Shown: positions 1-8,989, counted from the stretch's first letter. The stretch: 47,922 nt of DNA from Flavobacterium muglaense (GCF_014305155.1 NZ_JACRUK010000029.1:1-47922), one strand, 5' to 3'. Notes: generated by a model not told the origin, from the letters alone. Program-made: numbers and translations.

Positions 1-75
1 CTTTGCATTTAAACAAGAAAAAGTAACTCTAAATACCTGTGTTTTATTGGATTTGCAATTTTTCAGCAAGCCCTA
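1..75 (+). mobile_element. IS element 3' end (transposase C-terminus), cut by contig start
   Basis: This stretch matches the reverse complement of 47846-47920 with only two visible mismatches (positions 26 and 39). One frame starting at base 2 is open in both copies and reads like a transposase C-terminus (FAFKQEKVTLNTCVLLDLQF, then FSKP). In this copy it stops at TAA 74-76, at the edge of the match. The outer end reads GGGCTTGCTGAAAAA when viewed from the neighbouring gene, and both copies have TA next to it, consistent with a TA target. The IS family is not assigned. That this is an IS is inferred from the sharp shared boundary, the open frame and the gene it interrupts. Confidence 0.7.
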
Positions 76-1718
76 AAATAAAAGCATTGGGATTTTTAAA
101 TACGGATGAAAATGATTTTTTTAGAAATAGCTTTGAAACCTTCACAGCTGCAGCAATTAGTTTCCAGAACACAGAAGATTTTGTGGGTAGAAAAACCAAG
201 ATCGCTGGATTTGGAAAACTAGATTTAACCTACGATATTTCTACAACTAAAACACTCGAATATACAGGGAAATTTAATAAGTCCAACGAAAAAAATAGCA
301 GTGATTTAGGATTTAATGCTAATGTACTTAATGAACGCCTCAATACAAACAATCAACTCTTTGATCAAAAAATAGTATTTACGAACAAGTTCAAAGATAA
401 AAAAGTTTTTCTGCTTTCCGGGAGATATATCAATGAAAAAACACCACAAAGCTACTCGGTAAATCAGTTCATCTTTCAAGATTTGTTTGCAGCTAATGCA
501 AATAATACAAGACAATTTACGGAGAACAGCATGGAATTTGCCGGTGTAGAAGGTTATTTATTGGACAAAAAAGAAAATGGAGATTTATTAGAACTAAAGG
601 TAGGCAATAAGTTTCGATTAGACCATATAAACACTCGTTTTGAATTAGTTGATAACCAAAATAATATATCGGCTCCTGATGGCTATCAGAATAGTCTAAA
701 GTACAGTACAAACGATTTGTATGCATCCATCAAGTACCGTTTTAAGTTCAATAACTTTACCATACTTACTCAATCAGATGTTCACCAACTGTTTAATTGG
801 ATAGAAAATTTTGACGTTAGCAGAAGCGAAAGTCCTTTTTTTATAATTCCAAAAATAGGAGTAGACTGGATAATAGATGAGAAGAATAAAATCATGACCT
901 CTTACTCCTACAATACGACGAACGCTAGTATTTTGGATTTGTATTCAGGCTATGTGCAAACTGGTTTTCGCTCTTTTTCAAAGGGATTAGAGGTCTTTAA
1001 TCAATTGAATGCATCTAATGCTGTTTTGAATTATTCTTACGGGAATTGGGGCGACAAGTTTTTTTTGAATACTTTTCTACTGTATGCAAAGAACAATGAC
1101 TTTTATAGTACTAATTCGTTCGTATCTCAAAATTTTTCCCAGTCTGGAAAAATAATTATTAAGGACAGAGCGTTTTTATCACTTTCGTCTAGTGTAGACC
1201 GGTATTTTAAACCTATAAAATCCAACTTAAAAGTCAACTTTGGGGCAACCAAGACCAATTTTAAAAACAGCGTAAATAACTCTAATCTTCGCGAGGTTAA
1301 AAACTTTAGTGCTGATTATGGTTTTGAATTACGCTCTGGATTCAAAGGTTTTTTTAATTATCATATTGGTTCAAAATGGAATTACAACCAAGTAAAAACT
1401 AGCACGGCTATTGCGTTTACGGATAATATGATCTTTTTTGATTTGTCGTTTATGTTTAGTGATACGTTTAATGTACAACTACAATCAGAACGTTATTTTT
1501 TTGGAAACCTGAATAAAGACAGTAACAAATATTATTTTTTAGATCTAGAGGCGCGGTATGTGGTAAAAGAGAATAAGCTCACTTTTTTCCTTTCAGGGAA
1601 TAATTTATTTAATACCCAAACGTTTAAAAACTATAGTGTTTCGGATATCAGTATTTCAAAGACGGAGTATCGATTACAACCAAGATATGTGATGTTAAAA
1701 ATGGAGTATCGTTTTTAG
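75..1718 (+). pseudogene. TonB-dependent receptor-type outer-membrane beta-barrel, 5'-truncated by IS
   Basis: About 547 codons of a beta-barrel C-terminal region with no signal peptide, no carboxypeptidase-like domain and no plug. It is rich in alternating aromatic and polar strands and ends in EYRF, the terminal-Phe signature of outer-membrane barrels. Similar flavobacterial proteins are TonB-dependent receptors or related outer-membrane proteins. The frame is open back to a stop at 30-32, but everything before base 75 belongs to the IS-like end, so a GTG at 39 is not a credible native start. The missing 5' part would lie beyond the IS, outside the window. The substrate cannot be told. It is convergent with tsf and shares a terminator with it. 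It is probably non-functional unless transcription and translation start from the IS. Confidence 0.75.
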
Positions 1719-1779
1719 CAAGGACATTCAAAAGAAAAGATAATAGATTGGGCTGGAGGGTCTAAATAGTGCTAAAAGT

Positions 1780-1818
1780 AAAATCCCATTTCAAAGCAAT
1801 TTGAAATGGGATTTTTAT
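1780..1818. terminator. Bidirectional intrinsic terminator between receptor fragment and tsf
   Basis: AAATCCCATTTCAAA and TTTGAAATGGGATTT form a perfect 15-bp stem around a 4-nt loop, with A and T tracts on the two sides. It lies between two converging genes and can serve both. Confidence 0.85.
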
Positions 1819-1838
1819 ATTTTAAAAGTGTGCAAGGA

Positions 1839-2663
1839 TTAACCTAAAGCAGCTCTTTTAAATCCTGTAACTACAAGGTTTTTATCTAAAGAAGCAACAT
1901 AAGCAGCAACGCTTAATTTGTTATCTTTAATATAATCTTGGTTTACTAATGTATTGTCTTTAAAGAAACGAGCTAATTTACCTTTAGCGATGTTATCTAA
2001 CATAGCTTCTGGTTTTCCTTCTTGACGAAGTAAGTCTTTAGCGATTTCAATTTCTTTTTCGATAGTTGCAGCATCAACTCCATCTTCGTTTAACGCGATA
2101 GGAGACATTGCAGCAGCTTGCATAGCTACGTTTCTAGAAACTTCTTCAGCACCAGCAGGAGTCGCAGATAAAGCTACTAAAGTAGCGATTTTGTTTCCAG
2201 AGTGGATATAAGATCCTACGAAAGCACCTTCTAATTTCTCAAAAGTTCTGATTTCAAGTTTCTCACCGATAACACCAGTTTGCTCGATTAATTTCTCAGC
2301 AACAGTGATTCCTTTGTACTCAGCAGCTAAGAAAGCTTCAAGAGTGTCAAAGTTCAATGCTAAGTTTGCTAATTCTGTAGCCATAGTTACAAAACTTTCG
2401 TTCATTCCTACGAAGTCAGTCTCACAGTTTAGAGTGATTACTACACCAGCAGTTTTGTCAGCGTTAACAACAGCAATTGCAGCTCCTTCAGTAGATTCTC
2501 TATCTGAACGATTTGCAGCAACTTTTTGTCCTTTTTTACGAAGGTTTTCGATCGCTAAATCAAAATCTCCTTCTGCTTCAACTAGTGCTTTTTTGCAGTC
2601 CATCATTCCTGCACCAGTAGCTGTTCTTAATTTATTTACGTCTGCAGCAGTTATTGTTGCCAT
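1839..2663 (-). CDS. tsf: Translation elongation factor Ts
   Basis: EF-Ts is the guanine-nucleotide exchange factor that regenerates EF-Tu-GTP in the cytoplasm. The 274-residue product starts MATITAADVNKLRTATGAGM, the conserved N-terminal UBA-like motif that contacts EF-Tu. It then has MDCKKAL and the core motif NCETDFV near residue 80, followed by the dimerisation/coiled-coil part. Length is close to that of other bacterial EF-Ts proteins. It lies downstream of rpsB on the same strand, the classic rpsB-tsf pair. The 119-bp spacer between them holds a long hairpin. No defects are visible. Confidence 0.97.
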   Translation of the reverse strand: MATITAADVNKLRTATGAGMMDCKKALVEAEGDFDLAIENLRKKGQKVAANRSDRESTEGAAIAVVNADKTAGVVITLNCETDFVGMNESFVTMATELANLALNFDTLEAFLAAEYKGITVAEKLIEQTGVIGEKLEIRTFEKLEGAFVGSYIHSGNKIATLVALSATPAGAEEVSRNVAMQAAAMSPIALNEDGVDAATIEKEIEIAKDLLRQEGKPEAMLDNIAKGKLARFFKDNTLVNQDYIKDNKLSVAAYVASLDKNLVVTGFKRAALG

Positions 2664-2686
2664 GTTGTATTTGTTTAAAAGATTAA

Positions 2687-2765
2687 AAGATTGAAGAATT
2701 TAAAGATTAAAAATAGTGTTAATTTGACATTGGCACTTTAAGTAATCTTTAAATCTTTCAATCTT
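2687..2765. repeat. Long AT-rich inverted repeat in the rpsB-tsf spacer
   Basis: Arms 2687-2709 and 2743-2765 (23 nt each) pair at 21 of 23 positions around a 33-nt loop. The arms are built from GATTTAAAGATT-like units. It fills most of the spacer. A hairpin here could attenuate or process the rpsB-tsf message, or be a dispersed AT-rich repeat. There is no clean U-tract typical of an intrinsic terminator. Confidence 0.6.
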
Positions 2766-2782
2766 CAAATTTATTTATGTTT

Positions 2783-3574
2783 TTATTTTTCTTCAGTTGC
2801 AGGAGCAGCTGGAGCTACTACTTCTTCAGTAGCTGTTGCTACTGCTGGAGCAGTTTTTTCAGATGCATCAGCATCTTTATCAGATCCTCTATCAGAAAGA
2901 CCTTCAGTGATAGCAGCTGTAACTAAAGTTAAAATTTTATCAATTGATTTAGAAGCATCATCATTTGATGGAATTACGAACTCTACTTCACGAGGATCAG
3001 AGTTAGTATCAACCATTGCAAAAACTGGAATGTTTAATTTTTGAGCTTCTTTTATTGCGATGTGTTCAGCTTTGATGTCTACTACAAATAATGCAGCTGG
3101 TAATCTAGACATGTCAGAGATTGAACCTAAATTTTTCTCTAATTTAGCACGAAGACGATCCACTTGTAAACGCTCTTTCTTAGAAAGTGTCATGAAAGTA
3201 CCATCTTTCTTCATTTTATCAATAGTAGCCATTTTTTTAACAGCTTTACGGATAGTTACGAAGTTAGTTAGCATTCCACCAGGCCATCTTTCAGTGATGT
3301 AAGGCATGTTTGCAGCTTTTGCTTTTTCAGCAACGATGTCTTTTGCTTGCTTTTTGGTAGCAACAAATAATATTTTTCTACCTGATGCAGCGATTTTTTT
3401 CAAAGCTTCGTTAGCTTCTTCAATTTTTGCTGCAGTTTTATATAGATTGATAATGTGTATACCATTACGCTCCATATAAATGTAAGGAGCCATATTTGGA
3501 TCCCATTTTCTAGTCATGTGTCCGAAGTGAACACCTGCTTCTAGTAATTCTTTTACTTCTACTTTGTTTGACAT
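2783..3574 (-). CDS. rpsB: 30S ribosomal protein S2
   Basis: S2 is a late-assembling small-subunit protein. The 263-residue product starts MSNKVEVKELLEAGVHFGHM and has the family signatures HFGHMTRKWDPNM, the PGGMLTN segment near residue 99 and the DTNSDPREVEFVIPSNDDA block near residue 190. The last ~35 residues are a low-complexity tail rich in Ala, Glu and Pro, a common extension in Bacteroidota S2. It is followed by tsf after 119 bp and preceded by rpsI after 183 bp. The upstream spacer has small hairpins that could be an autoregulatory leader. Confidence 0.97.
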   Translation of the reverse strand: MSNKVEVKELLEAGVHFGHMTRKWDPNMAPYIYMERNGIHIINLYKTAAKIEEANEALKKIAASGRKILFVATKKQAKDIVAEKAKAANMPYITERWPGGMLTNFVTIRKAVKKMATIDKMKKDGTFMTLSKKERLQVDRLRAKLEKNLGSISDMSRLPAALFVVDIKAEHIAIKEAQKLNIPVFAMVDTNSDPREVEFVIPSNDDASKSIDKILTLVTAAITEGLSDRGSDKDADASEKTAPAVATATEEVVAPAAPATEEK

Positions 3575-3758
3575 TTTTTGTACTAGTTTACGTTCTGTTG
3601 ATTAGCAATGTTCCTTTTGCTTCTAGCAATATGCTATGGGCTATTGGCTTCATTTAGATGCTAAACTAATTCCTACCTCGGTAGGCAACAACAACATTGT
3701 TTTAAATTCAATAATAAATTCAATAAGTCTCGTCCAGATTTGAACAAGACAGGCAATA
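3575..3758 (-). promoter_or_regulatory. Spacer upstream of rpsB, possible leader region
   Basis: There is no gene in these 184 bp. On the strand of rpsB it contains a CCTACC/GGTAGG hairpin with a 2-nt loop (3682-3695) and two copies of a TAGCAAT-type heptamer about 20 nt apart nearer the start codon. S2 leaders are autoregulatory in several phyla, so this could be an mRNA leader. No known motif was recognised and this is inference only. Confidence 0.3.
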
Positions 3759-4145
3759 TTAACGTTTCGAGAATTGAAATTTCTTACGAGCTTTCTTCTG
3801 ACCGAATTTCTTACGTTCAACCATTCTTGGATCTCTTGTCAATAAACCTTCTGGCTTCAAAACTAATCTGTTTTCAGCGTTAACTTCGCACATTGCACGT
3901 GCTAATGCCATTCTTACAGCTTCTGCTTGACCAGTTGAACCACCTCCATAAACATTTACTTTTACGTCAAAGTTTGTAGCGTTTTCTGTCATAGACATAG
4001 GTTGCATAACTTTGTACTGTAAAGTAGCTGTTGGGAAGTAAGTTGCGAATTCTTTTTTGTTTACAGTGATTACTCCTGTTCCTTCCGAAACATAAACACG
4101 TGCAACAGCGGTTTTTCTTCTACCGATTTTGTGAATAACTCCCAT
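3759..4145 (-). CDS. rpsI: 30S ribosomal protein S9
   Basis: S9 reaches the P-site tRNA through its basic C-terminal tail. The 128-residue product begins MGVIHKIGRRKTAVARVYV, carries the conserved GGGSTGQAEAVRMALARAM block around residues 67-86, and ends in KKARKKFQFSKR with the invariant SKR tail. Its ATG shares one base with the TAA of rplM (TAATG), so the two are translationally coupled in the usual L13-S9 operon. No anomalies. Confidence 0.98.
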   Translation of the reverse strand: MGVIHKIGRRKTAVARVYVSEGTGVITVNKKEFATYFPTATLQYKVMQPMSMTENATNFDVKVNVYGGGSTGQAEAVRMALARAMCEVNAENRLVLKPEGLLTRDPRMVERKKFGQKKARKKFQFSKR

Positions 4146-4600
4146 TACTTAAGATCGTTTAGGTTAACTGTTCTAGGTTTTTGTGCACCTTGTTTGTGCT
4201 CTGAACCAACAACAACATTTAAATTTCTGAAAAGTTCAGCACCAATTTTGTTTTTTGGTAACATACCTTTTACTGCTTTTTCTACTAATAATGCAGGGTT
4301 TTTCGATTGCAATACTTTAGCAGTTAAAGTTCTTTGTCCTCCTGGGTAACCTGTGTGACGCATGTAAATTTTGTCATCCATTTTTTTACCTGTAAGGTTG
4401 ATTTTTTCTGAGTTGATAACGATTACGTTATCTCCACAGTCAACGTGTGGTGTGTAACTTGGCTTGTACTTACCTCTTAAAATCATAGCGACTTTTGAAG
4501 CAAGACGTCCTAAGTTATGACCTTCAGCATCTACAACGATCCACTCTTTTGTAACAGTGGCTTTGCTTGCTGATTGTGTCTTGTAGCTTAATGCGTCCAT
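4145..4600 (-). CDS. rplM: 50S ribosomal protein L13
   Basis: L13 is an early-assembling large-subunit protein. The 151-residue product begins MDALSYKTQSASKATVTKEW. It has WIVVDAEGHNLGRLASKVA near residues 21-40, the GDNVIVINSEK segment, RHTGYPGGQ near residue 86 and the GMLPKNKIG region near residue 112, all family signatures. It is the first gene of the rplM-rpsI pair. A Bacteroidota-type promoter and a GC-rich hairpin lie just upstream. Confidence 0.98.
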   Translation of the reverse strand: MDALSYKTQSASKATVTKEWIVVDAEGHNLGRLASKVAMILRGKYKPSYTPHVDCGDNVIVINSEKINLTGKKMDDKIYMRHTGYPGGQRTLTAKVLQSKNPALLVEKAVKGMLPKNKIGAELFRNLNVVVGSEHKQGAQKPRTVNLNDLK

Positions 4601-4623
4601 AATAATTTTTTAATTAAACATTC

Positions 4624-4674
4624 CATCCCCATTAAAGGGGATGCAAAAGTACAATTAATTATTTTAAATACAAA
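4624..4674 (-). promoter_or_regulatory. rplM promoter with hairpin at the expected transcript start
   Basis: Read on the minus strand, TTTG (complement of 4671-4674) lies 19 nt before TACTTTTG (complement of 4644-4651). This fits the Bacteroidota -33/-7 consensus (TTTG, TAnnTTTG). Immediately downstream is CATCCCC/GGGGATG (4624-4643), a 7-bp perfect stem with a short A/T loop that overlaps the expected start of the transcript. The rest of the spacer, 4675-4959, contains only A/T-rich sequence with several TAnnTTTG-like strings and no gene. Confidence 0.6.
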
Positions 4675-4959
4675 TACCTTAAAAGAATAATTTTATCTTG
4701 TTTTTACACTGATTATCAATTGGATATTTGGGAGCCTGTTCTATTTTTATCTTTTGGATTGGTAGATAATAGTTCTATCCTATTTTTGTATTACTTTTGT
4801 TATGAATAATAAAATTTTTATATTGCATCCTCAGCTTCTATTTTAGGTAGCATAATAAGGTCTTTTATTTAAGGAGTGTTACTTTGTTTTTGTTCGAAGT
4901 TAATAACGCTTTTACTTATTATTCTATTTATTACTAAACTTGACAATAAACAACCAATT

Positions 4960-5985
4960 ATGAAAGTTAAAGCAACTCTTAAACAAATTGCAAAAGAGCT
5001 TAATGTTTCTGTTTCAACAGTTTCTAAAGCGCTTAATGATAGTCCGGAAATTAGTGATCAAACGAAAGTTAAAATTAAAGAATACGCTAAACTTAAAAAT
5101 TACAAACCAAATGTTATTGGTCTGAATTTAAAGAATAGAAAGACTAAAACGATAGGTGTAATTATTCCAAATATCTTAAACTCGTTCTTTGCTAAAGTAT
5201 TTAGCGGAATTGAAAAAGTGGCCGATGAGAAAGGCTACAATGTAATTACGTGTATATCTAATGAGTCTATCGTAAAAGAAATAAGTACGCTAGAGATGTT
5301 GAGTAATGGTACTATTGATGGTTTTATTTTGTCAGTTTCAGAGGAAGCTCAAAAGCTTCAAGAATATTCTCATTTTACCGAAATTATTAATGATGGAACT
5401 CCTATAGTTATGTTTGACCGTATTGCCGAGGGAGTCGAATGCGATAAAGTGGTGGTTGATGATTTCAACTCGGCACTTAATTCTACACAACGGTTAATTG
5501 ATTTGGGTTGTAAAAACATCGCCTTGTTTTCATCAGTAGATGAACTTAGTGTTGGTAAATTACGCACAGATGGTTATTTGCAAGCGTTAAAAAATAACGG
5601 TGTAGCAGTAAACGAAACGATAATTTTAAGAACTAATTCTGAAGAAGACTTAAATGCTGCTATTTTGAATATCCCTGCAAAAGAGCCTATAGATGCTATT
5701 TTTGCTTTGGAAGAGACTGATACCGTTGCTGCATTAAAGTACGGACTAAAACATGGCTTTAAAATTCCTGAAGAATTATCAATTATTGGTTTTGCAGATG
5801 GAATATTAGCTTCAAGAAGGTTGACTCCAAGTGTTACCACTGTAAGTCAACATGCACCAGAAATTGGCGAAAAGGCCGCGCAATTGCTTATTGATCGTCT
5901 GGAAACGAAAGAAGAAAATGTACCTTTTAAAACTATCGTTATTAAAACCATTCTAAAAGAAAGAGAGTCTACCAGAAATAGTTAA
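4960..5985 (+). CDS. LacI-family transcriptional regulator
   Basis: A 341-residue LacI/GalR-type repressor. The helix-turn-helix is at residues 5-25 (LKQIAKELNVSVSTVSKAL) and is followed by the hinge helix (PNVIGLNLKNRK) and a periplasmic-binding-protein-like effector domain beginning TIGVIIPNI. An ATG at 4960 is chosen because the family starts a few residues before the helix-turn-helix; the open frame extends 28 residues upstream with a hydrophobic stretch that does not fit. No sugar gene is adjacent, so its target is unknown. It is related to, but clearly distinct from, the three LacI genes at 39.8-43.4 kb, and its hinge differs from theirs. It is convergent with polA. Confidence 0.9.
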   Translation: MKVKATLKQIAKELNVSVSTVSKALNDSPEISDQTKVKIKEYAKLKNYKPNVIGLNLKNRKTKTIGVIIPNILNSFFAKVFSGIEKVADEKGYNVITCISNESIVKEISTLEMLSNGTIDGFILSVSEEAQKLQEYSHFTEIINDGTPIVMFDRIAEGVECDKVVVDDFNSALNSTQRLIDLGCKNIALFSSVDELSVGKLRTDGYLQALKNNGVAVNETIILRTNSEEDLNAAILNIPAKEPIDAIFALEETDTVAALKYGLKHGFKIPEELSIIGFADGILASRRLTPSVTTVSQHAPEIGEKAAQLLIDRLETKEENVPFKTIVIKTILKERESTRNS

Positions 5986-6003
5986 TTAGAATTTCTAAAT
6001 AGT

Positions 6004-6041
6004 AAAAAAACCACTCCTTTTATTGAAGAGTGGTTTTTTTA
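6004..6041. terminator. Bidirectional terminator between lacI-type gene and polA
   Basis: AAAAAACCACTC and GAGTGGTTTTTT form a stem with flanking A and T runs between two converging genes. Confidence 0.85.
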
Positions 6042-6061
6042 TGTTTTGAATGGATTTGAAA

Positions 6062-8914
6062 TTAATGCGCTTCCAACCAGTTTTTCCCCATTCCTAAGTC
6101 AACCACTAATGGTACGTCTAAAACAAAAGCAGTTTCCATTTCGTGTTTAATCATCGGTTGAATTTTTTCTAACTCATCATTATGTACGTCAAACACAAGT
6201 TCATCATGTACTTGTAGTAGCATTTTTGATTTCCAGTTTTCGGATTTCAGTTTGTTGTGAATGTTAATCATCGCAATTTTGATAATGTCGGCAGCTGAAC
6301 CTTGAATAGGAGCATTGACTGCATTACGTTCCGCACCACCACGTACGATGGCATTTTGTGAGTTGATGTCTTTCAAGTAACGACGTCTTCCTAAAACAGT
6401 TTGCACATACCCATTATCACGAGCAAAGTCCACTTGTTCGCTGATATAAGACTTCAATTGTGGGTAAGATTTGTAATAAGCTTCAATCAAATCGGCACTT
6501 TCAGAACGGGAAAGATTCGTTTGGTTCGAAAGCCCAAAAGCCGACACCCCATATATAATCCCAAAGTTGACTGTTTTAGCATGACTACGTTGCTCACGAG
6601 TTACTTCTTCCAGAGGTACATTAAATACTTTTGAAGCAGTCGATTTGTGAATGTCTTCGTTGTTTTTAAAAGCGGCAATCATATTTTCTTCTCCACTAAG
6701 TGCTGCAATCACACGCAATTCTATTTGAGAGTAATCGGCAGAAACTAAGGTGTAGTTTTCATCACGAGCAATAAAGGCTTTTCTGATCAAGCGCCCTCTT
6801 TCGGTACGAACCGGGATGTTCTGCAAGTTGGGATTGTTTGAACTCAAACGTCCTGTAGCAGCAACAGTTTGCATGTAGTCCGTATGTACACGACCCGTTT
6901 TTGCATCCACTTGGTTGGGCAAAGCATCAATATAGGTGCTTTGTAGTTTTACCATTTGGCGCCATTCTAGAATGTCACGTACAATTTCGTTATCGTTAGC
7001 AAGGTAACTCAAGACTTCCTCTCCAGTAGCGTATTGCCCTGTTTTGGTTTTCTTTTGTTTTGGTCCACCTATTTTTAATTTGTCAAATAAAACATCGCCG
7101 AGTTGTTTTGGCGAAGCCAAATTAAATTTCTCTCCAGCAGTTTCATATATTTTTTGTTCCAACGCATCGCTCTCAGCACCCATTTCGGTTGACATAGCGT
7201 TCAAGAAAGGAACATCAAGATTAATTCCTTCGGTTTCCATTGCGGCCAATACAGGCACTAGCGGAATCTCAATCTCATCAAATAATTTTTGAGTAGCTGT
7301 TTTCTCCAGTTCCACTGCAAAAAGTTCTTTCAGTTGGAACGTTACATCAGCATCTTCGGCAGCGTATTCTTTCACTTCTTCAAGAGCTACATCACGCATT
7401 GATTTTTGATTCTTTCCTTTTTTACCAATCAAATCTTCAATTGATTTTGGCGTATATTTTAAATAGGTTTCACTTAAAACATCCATATTGTGACGCATAT
7501 CTGGATTAATCAAATAATGCGCAATCATGGTATCAAACAATTTTCCAGCTACGGTAATCCCGTAATTAGCCAGAATTTTCAAATCATATTTAATGTTTTG
7601 ACCTATTTTTTCAATTTCAGTATTTTCAAAAAACGGACTAAATTTTTCCGCCAGGGCTTTCGCCTCTTCTTGATTCTCTGGAAACGGAACGTAAAATCCT
7701 TTTCCTTTTTCGTACGAGAAAGAGATACCTACTAATTCAGCATGCAAAGCATCCAGTCCAGTAGTTTCGGTATCAAAACAAACCGTACTTTGTTTTTGTA
7801 AATTTTGTAAAAGTAATTTAATCCCTAAATCGCCTTGAACAATTTGGTACGAATGCGGAGTGGTTTCCAGTGTTCCGTAAAACTGTTGGTGCACCACTTC
7901 GCTATCGTGGGTAGGCAAAGTAGCCGAGAACAAGTCAAATTGATCTTCGTTCTTTGGTTGTGGTTTTTTATATAATTTAGCGTCAGGTTCTGGAGCCATT
8001 TTGGCTCCCCCTCCTTCGGAGGGGGCTGGGGGGAGGAAAATAGCATCAAACTGCTCCGCCATTCTTCTAAATTCCAATTCGTTGAATAATTCATCCGTTT
8101 TCTCGACATCAGGTGTCGAAAGTTCGTAATCTGCCTCGTTGAAAGTAACAGGACAATCCAATAAAATTGTGGCTAAGGTTTTTGACAACAATCCTTTTTC
8201 CTTGTTTTCCTCGATTTTCTCCTTCATTTTTCCTTTCAGCTTGTCAGTATTTGCCAAAAGGTTTTCCATGGTTCCAAATTCCTTCAACAATTTCTTAGCC
8301 GTTACTTCACCCACACCAGGAAGTCCAGGGATGTTATCTGCAGCATCACCCATCATTCCAAGAAAATCAATCACTTGCTCCGGTCTTTCAATTTCAAACT
8401 TCGCCAAAACCTCAGGAACTCCCCAGATTTCAATTCCGTTACCCATACGAGCGGGTTTGTACATAAAGATGTTTTCGGATACCAGTTGGGCAAAATCCTT
8501 ATCTGGCGTCATCATAAAAACTTTGTAATTTTCCTTTTCTGCTTGTTTTGCAATCGTTCCAATCAAATCATCTGCTTCATAACCTGCTACTTCAATAATC
8601 GGAATATGCATCGCATTCAAAAGTGCCTGTATATAAGGTACCGCAATTTTTATCGCCTCGGGTGTGGCATCACGATTGGCTTTATATTCAGGGAACAATT
8701 CGTTACGCAACGCACTACCGCCTTTGTCAAACGCCACCGCAAGATGGTCTGGTTTCTCACGCTTTATCACATCCATCAAGGAATTCATAAACCCCATAAT
8801 GGCCGAAGTGTCCATCCCCTTAGAGTTAATTCTCGGGTTTTTGATAAAAGCATAATAGCCTCTAAATATTAAAGCGTAGGCATCGAGTAAAAAAAGACGT
8901 TTTTGAGCAGACAT
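6062..8914 (-). CDS. polA: DNA polymerase I (5' nuclease, 3'-5' exonuclease, polymerase)
   Basis: A 950-residue family A polymerase for gap filling and primer removal. The chosen ATG (8914) gives MSAQKRLFLLDAYALIFRGY, the usual start of the 5' nuclease; a longer frame adds ten atypical residues. The order is 5' nuclease (1-~290), linker, 3'-5' exonuclease, then polymerase. Exonuclease motifs appear intact (FDTETTGLD, NIKYD, YAAEDAD), so proofreading is probably active. Polymerase motifs A (DYSQIELRV), B (KTVNFGIIYG) and C (QVHDELVFD) are present. Residues ~293-308 (PPAPSEGGGAKM and flanks) are encoded by a palindromic repeat inserted in frame in the linker. A decayed second copy of part of this gene lies at 9925-10182. 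Confidence 0.97.
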   Translation of the reverse strand: MSAQKRLFLLDAYALIFRGYYAFIKNPRINSKGMDTSAIMGFMNSLMDVIKREKPDHLAVAFDKGGSALRNELFPEYKANRDATPEAIKIAVPYIQALLNAMHIPIIEVAGYEADDLIGTIAKQAEKENYKVFMMTPDKDFAQLVSENIFMYKPARMGNGIEIWGVPEVLAKFEIERPEQVIDFLGMMGDAADNIPGLPGVGEVTAKKLLKEFGTMENLLANTDKLKGKMKEKIEENKEKGLLSKTLATILLDCPVTFNEADYELSTPDVEKTDELFNELEFRRMAEQFDAIFLPPAPSEGGGAKMAPEPDAKLYKKPQPKNEDQFDLFSATLPTHDSEVVHQQFYGTLETTPHSYQIVQGDLGIKLLLQNLQKQSTVCFDTETTGLDALHAELVGISFSYEKGKGFYVPFPENQEEAKALAEKFSPFFENTEIEKIGQNIKYDLKILANYGITVAGKLFDTMIAHYLINPDMRHNMDVLSETYLKYTPKSIEDLIGKKGKNQKSMRDVALEEVKEYAAEDADVTFQLKELFAVELEKTATQKLFDEIEIPLVPVLAAMETEGINLDVPFLNAMSTEMGAESDALEQKIYETAGEKFNLASPKQLGDVLFDKLKIGGPKQKKTKTGQYATGEEVLSYLANDNEIVRDILEWRQMVKLQSTYIDALPNQVDAKTGRVHTDYMQTVAATGRLSSNNPNLQNIPVRTERGRLIRKAFIARDENYTLVSADYSQIELRVIAALSGEENMIAAFKNNEDIHKSTASKVFNVPLEEVTREQRSHAKTVNFGIIYGVSAFGLSNQTNLSRSESADLIEAYYKSYPQLKSYISEQVDFARDNGYVQTVLGRRRYLKDINSQNAIVRGGAERNAVNAPIQGSAADIIKIAMINIHNKLKSENWKSKMLLQVHDELVFDVHNDELEKIQPMIKHEMETAFVLDVPLVVDLGMGKNWLEAH
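7992..8036. repeat. Palindromic repeat inserted in frame inside polA
   Basis: Two adjacent hairpins, GGAGCC/GGCTCC (7992-8008) and CCCCCTCC/GGAGGGGG with a 3-nt loop (8007-8025), are followed by a G-rich tail to about 8036. The GC content is far above the rest of polA. It encodes a Pro/Gly-rich stretch between the 5' nuclease and 3'-5' exonuclease domains, where extra residues are tolerated. Sequences of this CCCTCC-GGAGGG type are dispersed in flavobacterial genomes (from memory), which suggests a mobile palindrome. Confidence 0.7.
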
Positions 8915-8989
8915 AGTAAAAAATTTTGTCGTAAAAATAAACAAACCTTTTTGAAAACCTCGCTTTTTTTAAGGGAAGTCTAATTATTT

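Noticed and set aside
39..75. GTG at 39 as the true start of the receptor gene
   Set aside because: These codons lie inside the IS-like end and no signal peptide or plug follows. It is a chance start.
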